Below, in pieces: positions 10,135 to 20,900 of a DNA stretch of 64,000 nt. The DNA is from Dioscorea cayenensis subsp. rotundata (taxonomy: Eukaryota > Streptophyta > Magnoliopsida > Dioscoreales > Dioscoreaceae). Location of the stretch: NCBI RefSeq assembly GCF_009730915.1, contig NC_052489.1:22437916-22501915 (forward strand). The letters are read 5' to 3'. A program made the position numbers and the translations under genes. Numbering within the stretch: the stretch's first letter is position 1; each line of letters starts with the position of its first letter. A model generated the notes under the pieces. The model saw nothing but the letters and a program-made list of their open reading frames with translations, ran no database searches and was not told where the DNA came from.

Positions 10135-10760
10135 GTGCTTTTCTCAAAAATAGATCCTACGGGGCGCCTGCTCCTCCTAGGGGACTGAGATGAGGACGTT
10201 GGGGATGCCGTTCAACTTACTCGGGGGTCATCCGGGTGAAGTAACGGTTAGGGCGGAAGCTAAGAAGAGTTAGAGAGAAGAGAGCATGAGAACTAGAAGC
10301 AAGAGAGACAAGAGACAAAAGATGTATTCACAAAAGGGACTCTTTATTTATTCCATAGACTTAGATGGTGGATACAAGGGAAGGGATGAGACCTTAAGGA
10401 TATGTGGGTGTCTTGTGTGTAAGTCCCAAGGATGTGTTTTTCCCTTTACAAACTAAGGGGCCTTATATAGGCTCCAAGACCCAACTATTTGTGACAAGAC
10501 ACATACCAAACTTAACTATAGCTTACAAGATACATTCCTAATTGTCATGTAGTAAACATGACACTTACCTAACCCATTAATTACAAGCATGCTCTTCAAC
10601 AGTAAAACTACTATTGCTACAGTTACAAACCTATTTTACACACTAAAAAAACACCGACTGTTACAGTTGAGCAGAGCTTTTGTCCAAAAGCCAACACAAA
10701 CATGGTTTTTAAAATACAGAAGTGATTAACTTATAAAAAAACACTTTTGGACTTTAAAAG
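10135..10760 (-). mobile_element. Probable solo LTR or TRIM-like element inside a small inverted-repeat element
   Basis: The outer parts resemble a MITE: GCTTTTGAAAAGTGCTTTT at about 10122-10140 and CACTTTTGGACTTTAAAAG at 10742-10760 are arranged as inverted ends. Between them (about 10150-10605), the minus strand looks like an LTR. It has a TATA-like CCTATATAAGGCC (plus 10454-10466), an AATAAATAAAG polyadenylation-like signal (plus about 10339-10355) and CT-rich downstream sequence. I could not define TG...CA ends with a convincing target duplication, so the class is tentative. Confidence 0.4.
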
Positions 10761-10779
10761 AGCCAACCTAAACATGCCT

Positions 10780-10787
10780 TATAAATA
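10780..10787 (+). promoter_or_regulatory. TATA box candidate for the PPR gene
   Basis: TATAAATA lies 75 bp upstream of the first ATG (10855), a usual distance for a plant core promoter with a short leader. It sits at the edge of the inverted-repeat element, so the core promoter may be partly transposon-derived. Confidence 0.5.
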
Positions 10788-10854
10788 TACGACACCATCG
10801 AGCACAATGATATGAGGCTAAGATCCAGAAACTTAGATTTGTTTCCCGCGCTCC

Positions 10855-12261
10855 ATGGATTCGAGGTTGCTTGCGGCGCGGAAATGTCTCGTTGCTTGCA
10901 AAACTCTAACCCAAGTTCTACCTTGCTCTTCCAACCATTGGAGATGGGAGCGCTCGTTTCACCTCCAATCTCCATCTCCACCATCTTGCTCCCAAAACCC
11001 TAGTTCTAGCTCTCTCTGTGTAATGATCAGATCTCGAAACCCCCCCAAATATTGCTCCCGATTTCTCTCAAGTTTCTCTCAGAAATTCCGTCGAACACCT
11101 GGTCGGCAATCCATTAGTGCGGGCATTGATCGGGAAGAAGTGAGTGAAATCGTTGAATTGATTGGAAGAGACGTTGCCGACGCTGAATCCAAGCTAAATG
11201 GTATGCGTTTGAGGCTCTCCGATGCTCTTGTCTCCGAGATTCTTCGTATTTCCAGTGCTCGTCGCATCCCTGTATTGCGTTTCTTCATTTGGGTCTTCAA
11301 ATCTCACCCTGATTTCAAGCCCAGCGCGGCAATGTATAACCAAATTGTGGATAATCTCGGTCGTTTGGGTGATTATGGTACTATGGATGTCTTGCTGAAT
11401 GAGCTTTCTTCAAATGGGCATTGCTTGACCGAAAAAGCCTTCGCTTTTCTCCAAGAAAGAGGCGATTTTGATGTCAAGGAATCTACGGGAAGAGTTATTG
11501 AAATTCTAAATAGAGTGGGAAGGTCTTGTCGAGGTTCTGGGATTTACTCGTTGATTAAATTGTTTTGCTTGTCGAGATCTTTTGATCTTGCGATGTTTGT
11601 GATGGAGGAAACATCTAAATGTACATCTTACTACAATTTGCTTATTGCAGCAAAATGTAGATATGGTAGTTTCCAAGATGTTCACAATATGTTTGATGAA
11701 ATGAGAAGGTTTGGTTGTGAGCCTAGTACTAGTTCCTATAACTACTTGCTCGGGAGCCTCTTCAAAAACAAGAGATTTGTTGAGGGTTGTGAATTGCTTC
11801 AGAGGATGGAAGAGTTCGGTTACTGTCCAAATCCATTGACTTTTGAAGTGATTGCTTTTCATGCGTGCAAGGACAACAGGATGGATGTAGCAATGGAGTT
11901 CCTTAACCGGATGTTGGTGGAAGGGATTAAGCCAAGATACGCTATGCATGCGGCATTCATTAAGGGTTACTTCTTGTCTGAACGAGTTGAGGATGCATAT
12001 AATTATGTTGTAGATATGAGTGTGAGAGATCAATGCTCGAGCAACATGAATTACAGTTTACTTGCTAGTCTTTTTCGCATGTCTGGGAAGGTTGTAGAAG
12101 CAGCAAGGGTACTTCATGAGATGATGGAGAAGGGACTGAAACCCAATTTTTCTATCTATATTAAGGTTATGAAGGACCTACATAGTATGACCAGGGGTGA
12201 TTTGGCTTTACAACTGAAACCCTTGTATTCGAAGTTTAATCCAAGTGTACATATTGGATGA
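10855..12261 (+). CDS. Pentatricopeptide repeat protein, P class, probably mitochondrial
   Basis: This single-exon gene encodes 468 residues from the first ATG. P-class PPR proteins bind organelle RNA sequence-specifically and act in its stability, splicing or translation. From about residue 150 onward the protein is a series of degenerate 35-residue helical hairpins. Clear ones include YYNLLIAAKCRYGSFQDV / MFDEMRRFGCEPS, SYNYLLGSLFKNKRFVEG / MEEFGYCPN and MNYSLLASLFRMSGKVVEA / MMEKGLKPN. There is no E, DYW or SMR extension. A second in-frame ATG at 11023 starts MIRSRNPPKYCSRFLSSF, an Arg/Ser/Phe-rich stretch typical of mitochondrial presequences, so 11023 may be the real start (412 residues). 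The frame is intact. It has no intron, as is common in this family. I cannot name an orthologue. Confidence 0.9.
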   Translation: MDSRLLAARKCLVACKTLTQVLPCSSNHWRWERSFHLQSPSPPSCSQNPSSSSLCVMIRSRNPPKYCSRFLSSFSQKFRRTPGRQSISAGIDREEVSEIVELIGRDVADAESKLNGMRLRLSDALVSEILRISSARRIPVLRFFIWVFKSHPDFKPSAAMYNQIVDNLGRLGDYGTMDVLLNELSSNGHCLTEKAFAFLQERGDFDVKESTGRVIEILNRVGRSCRGSGIYSLIKLFCLSRSFDLAMFVMEETSKCTSYYNLLIAAKCRYGSFQDVHNMFDEMRRFGCEPSTSSYNYLLGSLFKNKRFVEGCELLQRMEEFGYCPNPLTFEVIAFHACKDNRMDVAMEFLNRMLVEGIKPRYAMHAAFIKGYFLSERVEDAYNYVVDMSVRDQCSSNMNYSLLASLFRMSGKVVEAARVLHEMMEKGLKPNFSIYIKVMKDLHSMTRGDLALQLKPLYSKFNPSVHIG

Positions 12262-14780
12262 GGATACCTTTCTGCTGTACTTTGTTGTGAATTATGAAGA
12301 TATCATTCAGTAACCATCATTAGGTTGTTCGAGATTTACCTGAGTTGGCCTGCATGAACCAAACTGTAGATGTTGAAAGAAGGACGAAATTGTGGTATGA
12401 AACTGAACATAGCTGTTGAAGCAATGTGACAGAGAGAAACATCAACGGCTTGCTTGGTCCTGTTGATTGCTATCCAATTTATGGAGGATCACACTGCGTG
12501 CCATTTTTCTCTGGTAGAGAACCATCTCTAATCTAGCTAATTTTGTTATATTTTTTTGATCAAAATATTATATCAATACACTGACAGAAATTGTGCAAGT
12601 TAGTCATAATGTAACCAATGTGCAATTTTTCATTGGATAATATGTACATCAAACATTCATGATGTGTATGCAAATGAGTAGAAGTAGTTATCCATTGGTT
12701 TATCAGAGAATTATCTCTCCAGGGACTATGAAAAGATGCTCCCTTTGATATATCAAAGCTAACAAAAAAATGAACTTCGCAGGTGGTTATATTTCTGACA
12801 AGTTCATTGAGTGACAATAATACAATACTTATATGAAAAACTTACTCCAGAAGCATCTGATTTTGATTGAATTTAGTTAGTCTTTTGAATATAGTTCTGA
12901 AAAACCTATCATATGATATACTTTTGCAGGTACTTTATAAGAAACCACTCTGATTTTCGCACATGGTTTTCAATCTTCATTTCTACATTATGTAACCATC
13001 TGAAATAGTTCTAATTATTGTTAAAATTCTCCTGCATTATATAAATGAATAACAAATAGAAAGTTGAGCTTGTGTTAAAATTCTCAGTGGACAGTTTTGA
13101 TTCTTGGGGAGAGCTGAATAAGGATTGAAATCTAAATTTACTGATTTGTTTAGCGTTTAGATATGTTTCAAGAAAGCATTTTGTTTAGAGATATTCGCTG
13201 AGACAAGTACTTGCATGATTTAATGCTGTCATTTTGCATGTTATAACCCTCAAAATCCCACTTTAATTCTTAATTTTATTAAAAAAATAGCGTCCTATGG
13301 AGGATTCCCTTCAAATGTCTGAATCCTCAATCACAAGAAGATAGCGCAAATCATTTCTGTCAGGAAAACAGGCGACGAAAAGCAATTTTTCTGAGAATTT
13401 TCAGCATTGTATGGAGCATAGGGAATGTGAAGTGGAGGCTTTCATCTAGAATCGTTCCAGGACATTTTCTTCTCTGTTTCTGATATCTGTTATGATCATT
13501 GTTATCCAACAGATAACTTCTGCAAACATGATTTGGTAATAAAAAAATTGACTCAAATTCATTGTTGAACTATTAAATTCTTTTTGTGTTGAAACTCTGC
13601 TAATAGATGTACATGTTTTGATGCAGTATGGAGATGATTTTGGTAACAGAGGTCCTACTTATTTGCCTTCTCACAGTGGCCATGATATTTGTACACTATA
13701 TGAAGATGGTGGATCATAGCTGGAAGTATTTTGTACTTGAAGCAATGACAATTTTGCATGAGAGATCAAGCCGCATATGCAAGTAAGAGTGCTAAATCAA
13801 GTTGCTCCTGCTCTAATCATTTTAGTTTCACACACTTCTGTATCTTGCTACAAAACTTGATCTTTAGCCAAAAGGTGGGGAGCTCTATTAGGCAAACTTG
13901 TTTGTCTCTTACTACTTTTCGGATATTGAAATCTGTGAGGTCTTATCCTCTTCAAGGACAAGCATCAGAAAGGTGCATTAGTCTCAAGCCTGAAACTAAT
14001 GGCTGAGAATCAATTCCAGACCAAATAGGCTGGCACCGAAACTACACATGCTGTCTGGTCTACCACCATACAAAATGAATGAAAATAGATTTCTCCTCCT
14101 TAGGTATTGTATTTGGACTCTCATCTTCTTTGCCCACAATCTTCTTTTGGATGAGGCTCTCCTGTCTGTGACACATGTCATCTAAATAGTGGCTAAGTAT
14201 TTATATGAGGTTTTCTCTTTAGGTGGTGACACTAGATTTGCCAACATGTAGGGCCTGTTTTGATGTGCCCTTCAAGGAGGGAAAACAAATAAATTATTTT
14301 TTATAACTAAAATGTTTCTATGAATATTTGGATAATATTATAAGAATACAAATGTCTTTTTAACCAATTAGCACCGAGTTATTTATTTTGGAGATGATCT
14401 GAAATTGAACTTTAAAACTCACTCAAAGTGAAATCATAAATTTATAAAATTATTAACCCACATCAGTCTATATTTCTAACTACTTTTAAATGAAGCTATT
14501 TATCGTTTACTTGTAAAAAAAAAAATTAGGTGAATTTCCTCACTTGAACTTTATTATTGTGTCCATTAATGGTGTCGTTGAGGGAGCCATTAATGGATGG
14601 GAGACAAAGAAAGAACGAGAACCATAAACATGTGGCTCTTATTTTTTACTTAAATATTATCATTTTTACATTTTTTTTATATTTCAATTATTCTGTTTAG
14701 ACATCAATTTAGAAGCAGAACACGAGGCATTAGTCTATTGGTGTGGCGGCGGAGTGATGCTGACGTGGCGAAAAGTGCAG
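12262..14780. other. Downstream region of the PPR gene; no further gene supported
   Basis: The first few hundred bases are probably PPR 3' UTR. The rest has only short unrelated open frames with no family motif. From 14247 a phrase GGGCCTGTTTTGATGTGCCC resembles the end of a small DNA transposon, but no partner was found. Confidence 0.45.
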
Positions 14781-14834
14781 CACTTTTAATCCACATCCTA
14801 TGGTTGACACTTTTAATCCACATCCTATGGTTGA
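14781..14834. repeat. Perfect 27-bp tandem duplication upstream of the RVE-like gene
   Basis: The unit starting CACTTTTAATCCACATCC and ending ATGGTTGA occurs at 14781-14807 and again at 14808-14834 without mismatch. It lies about 560-610 bp upstream of the REVEILLE-like start codon and next to an evening-element match. Confidence 0.9.
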
Positions 14835-14860
14835 GCTTGGTTCTCAATTTTAGAGGCTCT

Positions 14861-14869
14861 AGATATTTT
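14861..14869 (-). promoter_or_regulatory. Evening element (AAAATATCT on the minus strand)
   Basis: AGATATTTT on the plus strand is the exact complement of the evening element AAAATATCT, the site bound by CCA1/LHY/REVEILLE-type MYB proteins. It lies 522 bp upstream of the start codon of a gene that encodes such a MYB, which would allow self- or cross-regulation by the clock. A 9-bp match in AT-rich DNA can occur by chance. Confidence 0.45.
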
Positions 14870-15138
14870 CAGCTCTTTTTGTCCCCCAGATATAGAAAAA
14901 TAAATAAATAATTCAAAAAAAAACTTTTGTAAATAACAAGACAAATGTAATTACTGCATTCAGATTTGAATCGTTTGATTGATTTCTTGAAAAGATTGCC
15001 ATCAATGTTTTGTCTAATAACACTTTTATTGTTCATCCTAATATATATTTGAAAACTCTCTCATTGGCTTTCGGGCAGGGTCTCAGGTGTGTGATCCGAC
15101 TCGTTTACGTCCTAGTTGCTGCTGATGGCCGGGCCTGC

Positions 15139-15144
15139 CACGTG
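15139..15144. promoter_or_regulatory. G-box CACGTG upstream of the RVE-like gene
   Basis: CACGTG (context GCCACGTGTA) lies 247 bp upstream of the start codon. A second ACGT-core site, TACGTGGC, follows at 15231. G-boxes are bound by bZIP and bHLH (PIF-type) factors and often accompany light- and clock-controlled plant genes. A CT-repeat at about 15267-15283 lies in the likely leader. Confidence 0.5.
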
Positions 15145-15390
15145 TATAGGACCTTGTGAAACTCCAGCCACAAGAACTGACCTGTTTCTGGACTTCTCTC
15201 CATTTCAATGTATTAAAATAACACCCTTCCTACGTGGCTCCCATTGTTTCTCTTCTGTCAAAGACCTCTCTCTCTCTCTCTTCATCTTTTAGTCTTTCTT
15301 GTGATCCTTAGAGAAGAGAGGTGAACTCTTCTTCAAGGACTCCTTAGCTTTTTTTTTGTGTGAGGTTCTTCAAGCTAAAATCATCTTTCA

Positions 15391-17307
15391 ATGGCCATGG
15401 ATATTGAGGTGACACATCCTATCTTTTGACACTCTGTTTTTGGTCCATATTGTCACTGTAAGTTATGATTTATCATGAATTGCTTTTTGTACTTTCAAGG
15501 ACAAGATGTCTGGTGAAGAGGGAAGCTCATCCATTCTAGACTTGAGGGAGAGGAAGCCTTATACTATTACTAGGCCAAGAGAGAGGTGGACTACTGAAGA
15601 GCATCAGAGGTTCCTTGAGGCCCTGAGCCTGCATGGCCGTGCTTGGCGCCGTATCCAAGGTGTTCCATCAACTGACTGCATCTTCTCTGTTGTCTTGTCT
15701 TTCTTATCATAAACCTGTTTACATAGTCTAGTTTGTCTTGTCTTGTCTTGTTTTAATTTATTGTGGTTAATCCTGTTCCCGTCGAGAGAAAAGCAAAATG
15801 TTTGGGTGTAGAATATTTTGGGCCAATTACTTTGCCCCAATTACTTGATGCATTTGTTTAAATTCTCTCTTCTTTGGCTTAACTTGATAGCTTGAAGTTT
15901 TTCCCTCTGATTATGAAAATCCAGTGTAGAATTAATCTTTTTTGTTTGTCCTTTTGAAAACAAATCTCAATCTAGTGTTCACCTTCTCTGGCTTGATTTA
16001 TAGAAATATTTGAGCCTTTCTTGTTGTGTCTAGTTGAAAATTTTGATAGGGATGAAAATGAACATAGCTTGATTGATATTTGTGAGATGTAAAAATAAGT
16101 AGTCTTTTCCTTGCTTAACATAACTTGTGATAGGATTTTCTTGCAGAGCACATAAGGACTAAAACTGCAGTCCAAATTCGAAGCCATGCGCAGAAGTTCT
16201 TCTCCAAGGTTTACTGCCTTAAAAATTATTTCTTGTATCATAAAAATCTTCATTCATGTTCATACTTAATGCATAGAGTACACCATTAAATATATTAATC
16301 TAAGAGTGCCATTTTCTAATGGTATCTTCTCTATGGACATTTGTTTTTAGGCTCCTTCTGTGACTCTTGTTTGCTTACAATGGTTGTAGGTGGTGAAGGA
16401 GTCAGCCAGTGGTGGCGATGGCAGTCTGAAGCTCATTGACATCCCTCCTCCTCGTCCAAAAAAGAAACCCATGCATCCATACCCTCGGAAGTCCCATAGT
16501 ATACAAGAAAGAACTATCCTGGAGCCATTGCAGACTTCATCATCTCCAATCTCATTGGCCTGTGGACCAGATAATCAATCACCGACATCAGTCTTGTCTG
16601 ATACCATTGGGATGCAGGTTTCATCAGCCCATGAACAAGAAGATGGAGACCAGGACACAACTGGTTTGGATGCACAAAAGTGCCCTGTGGTAATCCACAT
16701 CTAAGCATTCAAACTTGCTTGGATTGCATTAGTCTGCTACTGCTTTTACATTATTGTTTGATTCATTATTGAACATGTCTAGGAATTGGATGTGAGTCCT
16801 GATCATGCAGCAACCTCAAAAGAATGTTCATCCGTCGAGACACAAGTTGTGAGTCTTAGGCTGTTTGGAAGGACAGTTCTGGTCACAGAATCACATGGCA
16901 CAACATCTTCTAATTTCGGAGACAAAACCAAACACCAAAGTGCAAGCAAGGATTTGCAGAATCAAATTAGTGTTCCATCTGAAGCTTTGGACCATGGAGA
17001 CTGTCATGGTGATCAAATGAAAATTGAATGGAGCTATTGGCCAGCTAGCTTTCCATCAATGTTATATAGTTTGCCTCATGGAAATACTAAAATTCCCATG
17101 CCGTGGTTCATGTATCCTTTGAACTTCCCATTTCCTTTCAGCCATCACCAAAACATTATTTCTTGTGAACAGGCAGGACAAGAAGAGTGTTCTAACACTG
17201 GTTCTAACACCTCCTCTGACACTGAAATGGAAACACATGACAAAGAGGAAGCAGCAACACATGGAATTGATGCAACAACCACGGGGTTTGTACCATATAA
17301 AAGCTAG
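15391..17307 (+). CDS. REVEILLE1/7-type single-MYB (SHAQKYF class) transcription factor
   Basis: Nuclear MYB-like factor of the LHY/CCA1-like clock family; RVE1/7-type members link the clock to auxin and growth. Five coding exons with GT-AG borders keep frame: 15391-15408, 15500-15659, 16147-16208, 16390-16689 and 16783-17307 (354 residues). The tiny first exon encodes MAMDIE. Residues 24-80 carry RKPYTITRPRERWTTEEHQR, then HIRTKTAVQIRSHAQKFF, the single MYB repeat with its SHAQK(Y/F)F signature; helix 3 spans the exon 2/3 border. Next comes the family's basic proline-rich block PPPRPKKKPMHPYPRK (residues 99-114). The C-terminal conserved motif SLRLFGRTVLVT lies at 204-215. HIR instead of the more usual HIG or HVG before TKTAVQ is a small deviation. 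If the mini-exon is skipped, ATG at 15506 (MSGEEG) could serve. Upstream G-box and evening-element matches fit clock control. The gene converges tail to tail on the PRAF-like gene. Confidence 0.93.
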
Positions 17308-17934
17308 CTAATGAATGGAGTAAAGGTTCAAGGCTCCTCCAGGATTGTTTCTCAATTGATTAGAGGTTTTGTATGTGTTGTTCCAGAGAAGCAGTTTAGA
17401 GAGACTGATGTTTTTTGTTTTCATGGCCAACCATTCCACATTTGTACAAATTGTGTGGATGGACCATCTTTCATGTATAATCAACGAATTTGACAATCTT
17501 TGTGTTTTCTAATTTTCAATTGAGACTTCAGAAACTATGCAAGTTCAAAATGAAGCTGTTCTTCAGAAAAAAAAAAAGAAGACATTTTCAAGAAAGAAGC
17601 CATAGTTTTCTTATATTCAAAAAGCTAAAAATATACACTGAATTTATTGCATTCTTCACAAGTATATAAGTGTGATAAGTATTGAACCTCTTGTATACAC
17701 CTGAAGAGGGCCAATGTCATCTTGAAAGTCGAAACCAACCAGAAAGACGATATGATTTCAGCTTCACACTGCAATCTGATAAAATGTTTGGAAGGAAATT
17801 GGGTTTTGGCTTCACACTGTAAATTCTCGGCAGACTCCCAATGAATTGCTTGGTGATTTGGTTTTCTGTTGTGTATGTAATCTGCAGGAACACTCCATTA
17901 TCGACATCCTGTAATGGTGGATGATGAAATGAAA
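17308..17934. other. Intergenic region between convergent genes (3' UTRs)
   Basis: The two genes end facing each other, 627 bp apart, so both 3' UTRs must lie here and may overlap. An A-run at about 17565-17577 is the only low-complexity feature. No further gene. Confidence 0.6.
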
Positions 17935-20900
17935 CTAACGCACTGTCCTGTTTCTTCCTGAGGTCAAAATCTGCTCAACATTGTACTTTGTGTATATTCT
18001 AGTCTCATTCTCCTTCCACCATCGTTCTGCTTGCTTCTCACTAAAATGCTTCCGGCTGTGCAAAGAATCAGAAAATATCATGTTAGATGACATGTTAATC
18101 ACAATTTTTACACAAAAATGTACATCATAAGAGAATTAACTGTGGATTACCTAAATCGGACGCGTTTCAGACCTCTCTGACCACTTGGCAATGCAATGAA
18201 TGTAATGTAAACACCAATCTCATCTTGTTCAACCCATTCTTCTTTAGATCCATTGATTTCATTCGTTCTTCTATCAGCCTTGGTTACTAATGTACCATCA
18301 GTTGATCTTGTTTCATGCTGAGACTTTACCACACTGCCGGCTCCTGTTAAACCATTAGATGATGGTCGAACTGAACCTTCCATTTGCCTTCCTTCCATAA
18401 TCCTAGCATCATGTGACAAATGAGAACCAACGAGAATCGTCTTGGAATTGCCTGTTTCTGAGAGTTCTGTTGGGTGAATGTTTTCATCAGGTTCAGATCT
18501 TATGTTGTTTGTTGGTTGTGCTGTCGAAGCCTTTTCTGATAGCACATTCATCTGAACAAATTAAAACAAGGGTAAATGTTAATGGGTTTCCTCTGTATTC
18601 TCTGTATTGGAAAATTTTTTAACTCAGTGAATGTTGTTGATCCACTTTAATAAAGAGACTTGTTAAAGAATCACTACAAAATGAAATATGATGACTAGAT
18701 GGAAACTTCCTTAAAATATTTTTACGGCATAATGCCTTCTTATAGAATTAAAGGCTAGAAAGAATGGTTGAAGGTGAAAGTATACCAATAGCATTCATGT
18801 TGATAACAAAACAGACAAGCACAACAAAAGCGATAATCCTTCTATGTAAAATATGAATTAGATAAGCAATTAGGACCAACCTGATGTGTGAGGACTTTGA
18901 TAACATCTTTTGCTGCTTTGCACTTTGCAGCTTCATCTTTTGATAGCAACCATGTCTCCTCAATTCTGCGCTTATAATGTTGAAGCTTCTGACTTCTATA
19001 TTGGCATTGTTGTTCAAGCACCGTTGCCTAGCAAAGAAGCATCAGGTATCTATTAGTTTTAAAACATATATTGGATAATGTTTGATGGCACAATGATGGC
19101 TGAATTCATTAAGACAATGAAAGAGCATCAAAAGTATCAAGAAGTTATAGCTATAGTGTATACGGGAATTGTTTATGGATTACCTCAGCATTCAGTCGCT
19201 TAATTTCTTCGGTGAGCATCTTATCTAAAACGTTCAAATCTTGTTTCAAGGAAGTAGCATTTGGAGGAAAAGATTCCACCGAAAGCGGGCTTCCCCATGC
19301 ATGAACATGAGAAATGTCAGATATCTCTTTATCAGAAAATGGTATGATGCCATTGTGTTCATTGAATTGTGGAGGGCATGGGACCTGCCCCCATCTTTCA
19401 GTACTACTAATGAACAGTGCAACTGGACCTTGATCATGCTTGTTGCTGCCTTGTGTTCTCATTGCTTCTTCTTCATTTGATTTGGTTTTCGATCTATTTG
19501 GCCCTGAGAATAGTGTTTCTTGCCTGATTACCTTTGATTCAGACAATCCCTTTCTCGATAAAAATGGTAATCTTGGGCTTGCAAGTTCAGTTCTTGATTT
19601 AAGATATGGTACTTTTGTCAGCTGAACAAAGCATGGATCACAAACACGGCAGGATTTGCTCTTATTCGGAGCTAAAGATGCGTTCATAGCTTTCTTACTG
19701 CTACAAGCATGGCAGAAAGCAAATCCACAGTTGTAGCAATTATGTTTCTTTCTAGTGAATCCAAAATCCATTTTGCATCCACTGCAGATGGATTGGTCTT
19801 TACTAGACATCGATTTGTGAGAGCATATCGCAGCAGTGAAACTGGACCCGCACGCTATACTCCGCACATACCGATCTTCCAATGCTTCCACCAAAGCCGG
19901 AGAATTTCTGTCATTAACATCACCTAGCCCAAGTCTTCCATTTGCACCTTTACCCCAAGTGTAAACTTTTCCTTTTGTTGTCAATGCCGCAACGTGAAAT
20001 GAACCAGCGGAGATTTCCTTGACAAATTCAGCTTTTAGAAGACCTCCAACAGTTGCAATGGATCTATCTTCAACCTGAGGATTACCTAACTGTCCATTCA
20101 TTGCACTTCCCATAGTAAAAACAATGCCAGTAACAGTGAGTGCAACAGTTAACGTTCTTCCACAGGATACTTGAAGAAAATCACAATCCACAAGCGAAGC
20201 CACGCATGTTGGAAGAAGCTTTCTCTCCATATCACCATGTCCTAATTTCCCTTTATCGCCATCTCCCCAAGTGAATAGCTTGCCACCGAGAGCATTACTC
20301 TTGTAATGACTAGCCATGACTTCTACAATAGCAGCAGTATGCCAGGGTCCACAAGCGACAGCCTTAACACGCAATCCTTTCAATGACTGGACTTCTTTCG
20401 GTTCAAGAAAACTCTGTAGATTCCCATGCCCAAGAACTCCAAATGTTCCGTCTCCATATGTGAATAACTGCCCGGACGAAGAAACAATAGCTGTGTGCCA
20501 TTCTCCACACGAAACCTTTGATACATGTATACCATCCAATAAACCGGCCATTCTTTGAGGTAACCACCGGCTTCTTGAGCATCCTTCACCTGAAAGGCCA
20601 ATGCCATGACCGATGTCTCCCCAAACATAAACTTCACCTGAATTTGTCAATGCACAAGTGTGTCGAGCTCCACATGCAATTGAATTCACATTGACATTGC
20701 TTAGTGATTCAACAACTTTAGGAGAAGGAACACCCATGTTGATCTTGTGGCCTAATCTCCCACCATTCTCTTCACCCCAGCAGAAGACTTCACCTTGTCT
20801 GGTAACCAATGCAGCATGTTTTTGTCCACAAGAAATGTTCATCACATCAAGCATTCTGGTTGATTCCATTAATTTCGGCAATACAGAATCACAATTTGAG

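Noticed and set aside
10150..10605. Firm solo LTR with TG...CA ends
   Set aside because: Candidate ends were tried on both strands, but no matching 5-bp flanks were found, so it is kept only as a tentative element.
11506..12033. 175-codon antisense frame within the PPR gene
   Set aside because: It is a shadow of the PPR coding strand with no family features.
14247..14560. Small DNA transposon starting GGGCCTGTTTTGATG
   Set aside because: Only one end-like phrase is visible; no inverted partner or target duplication.
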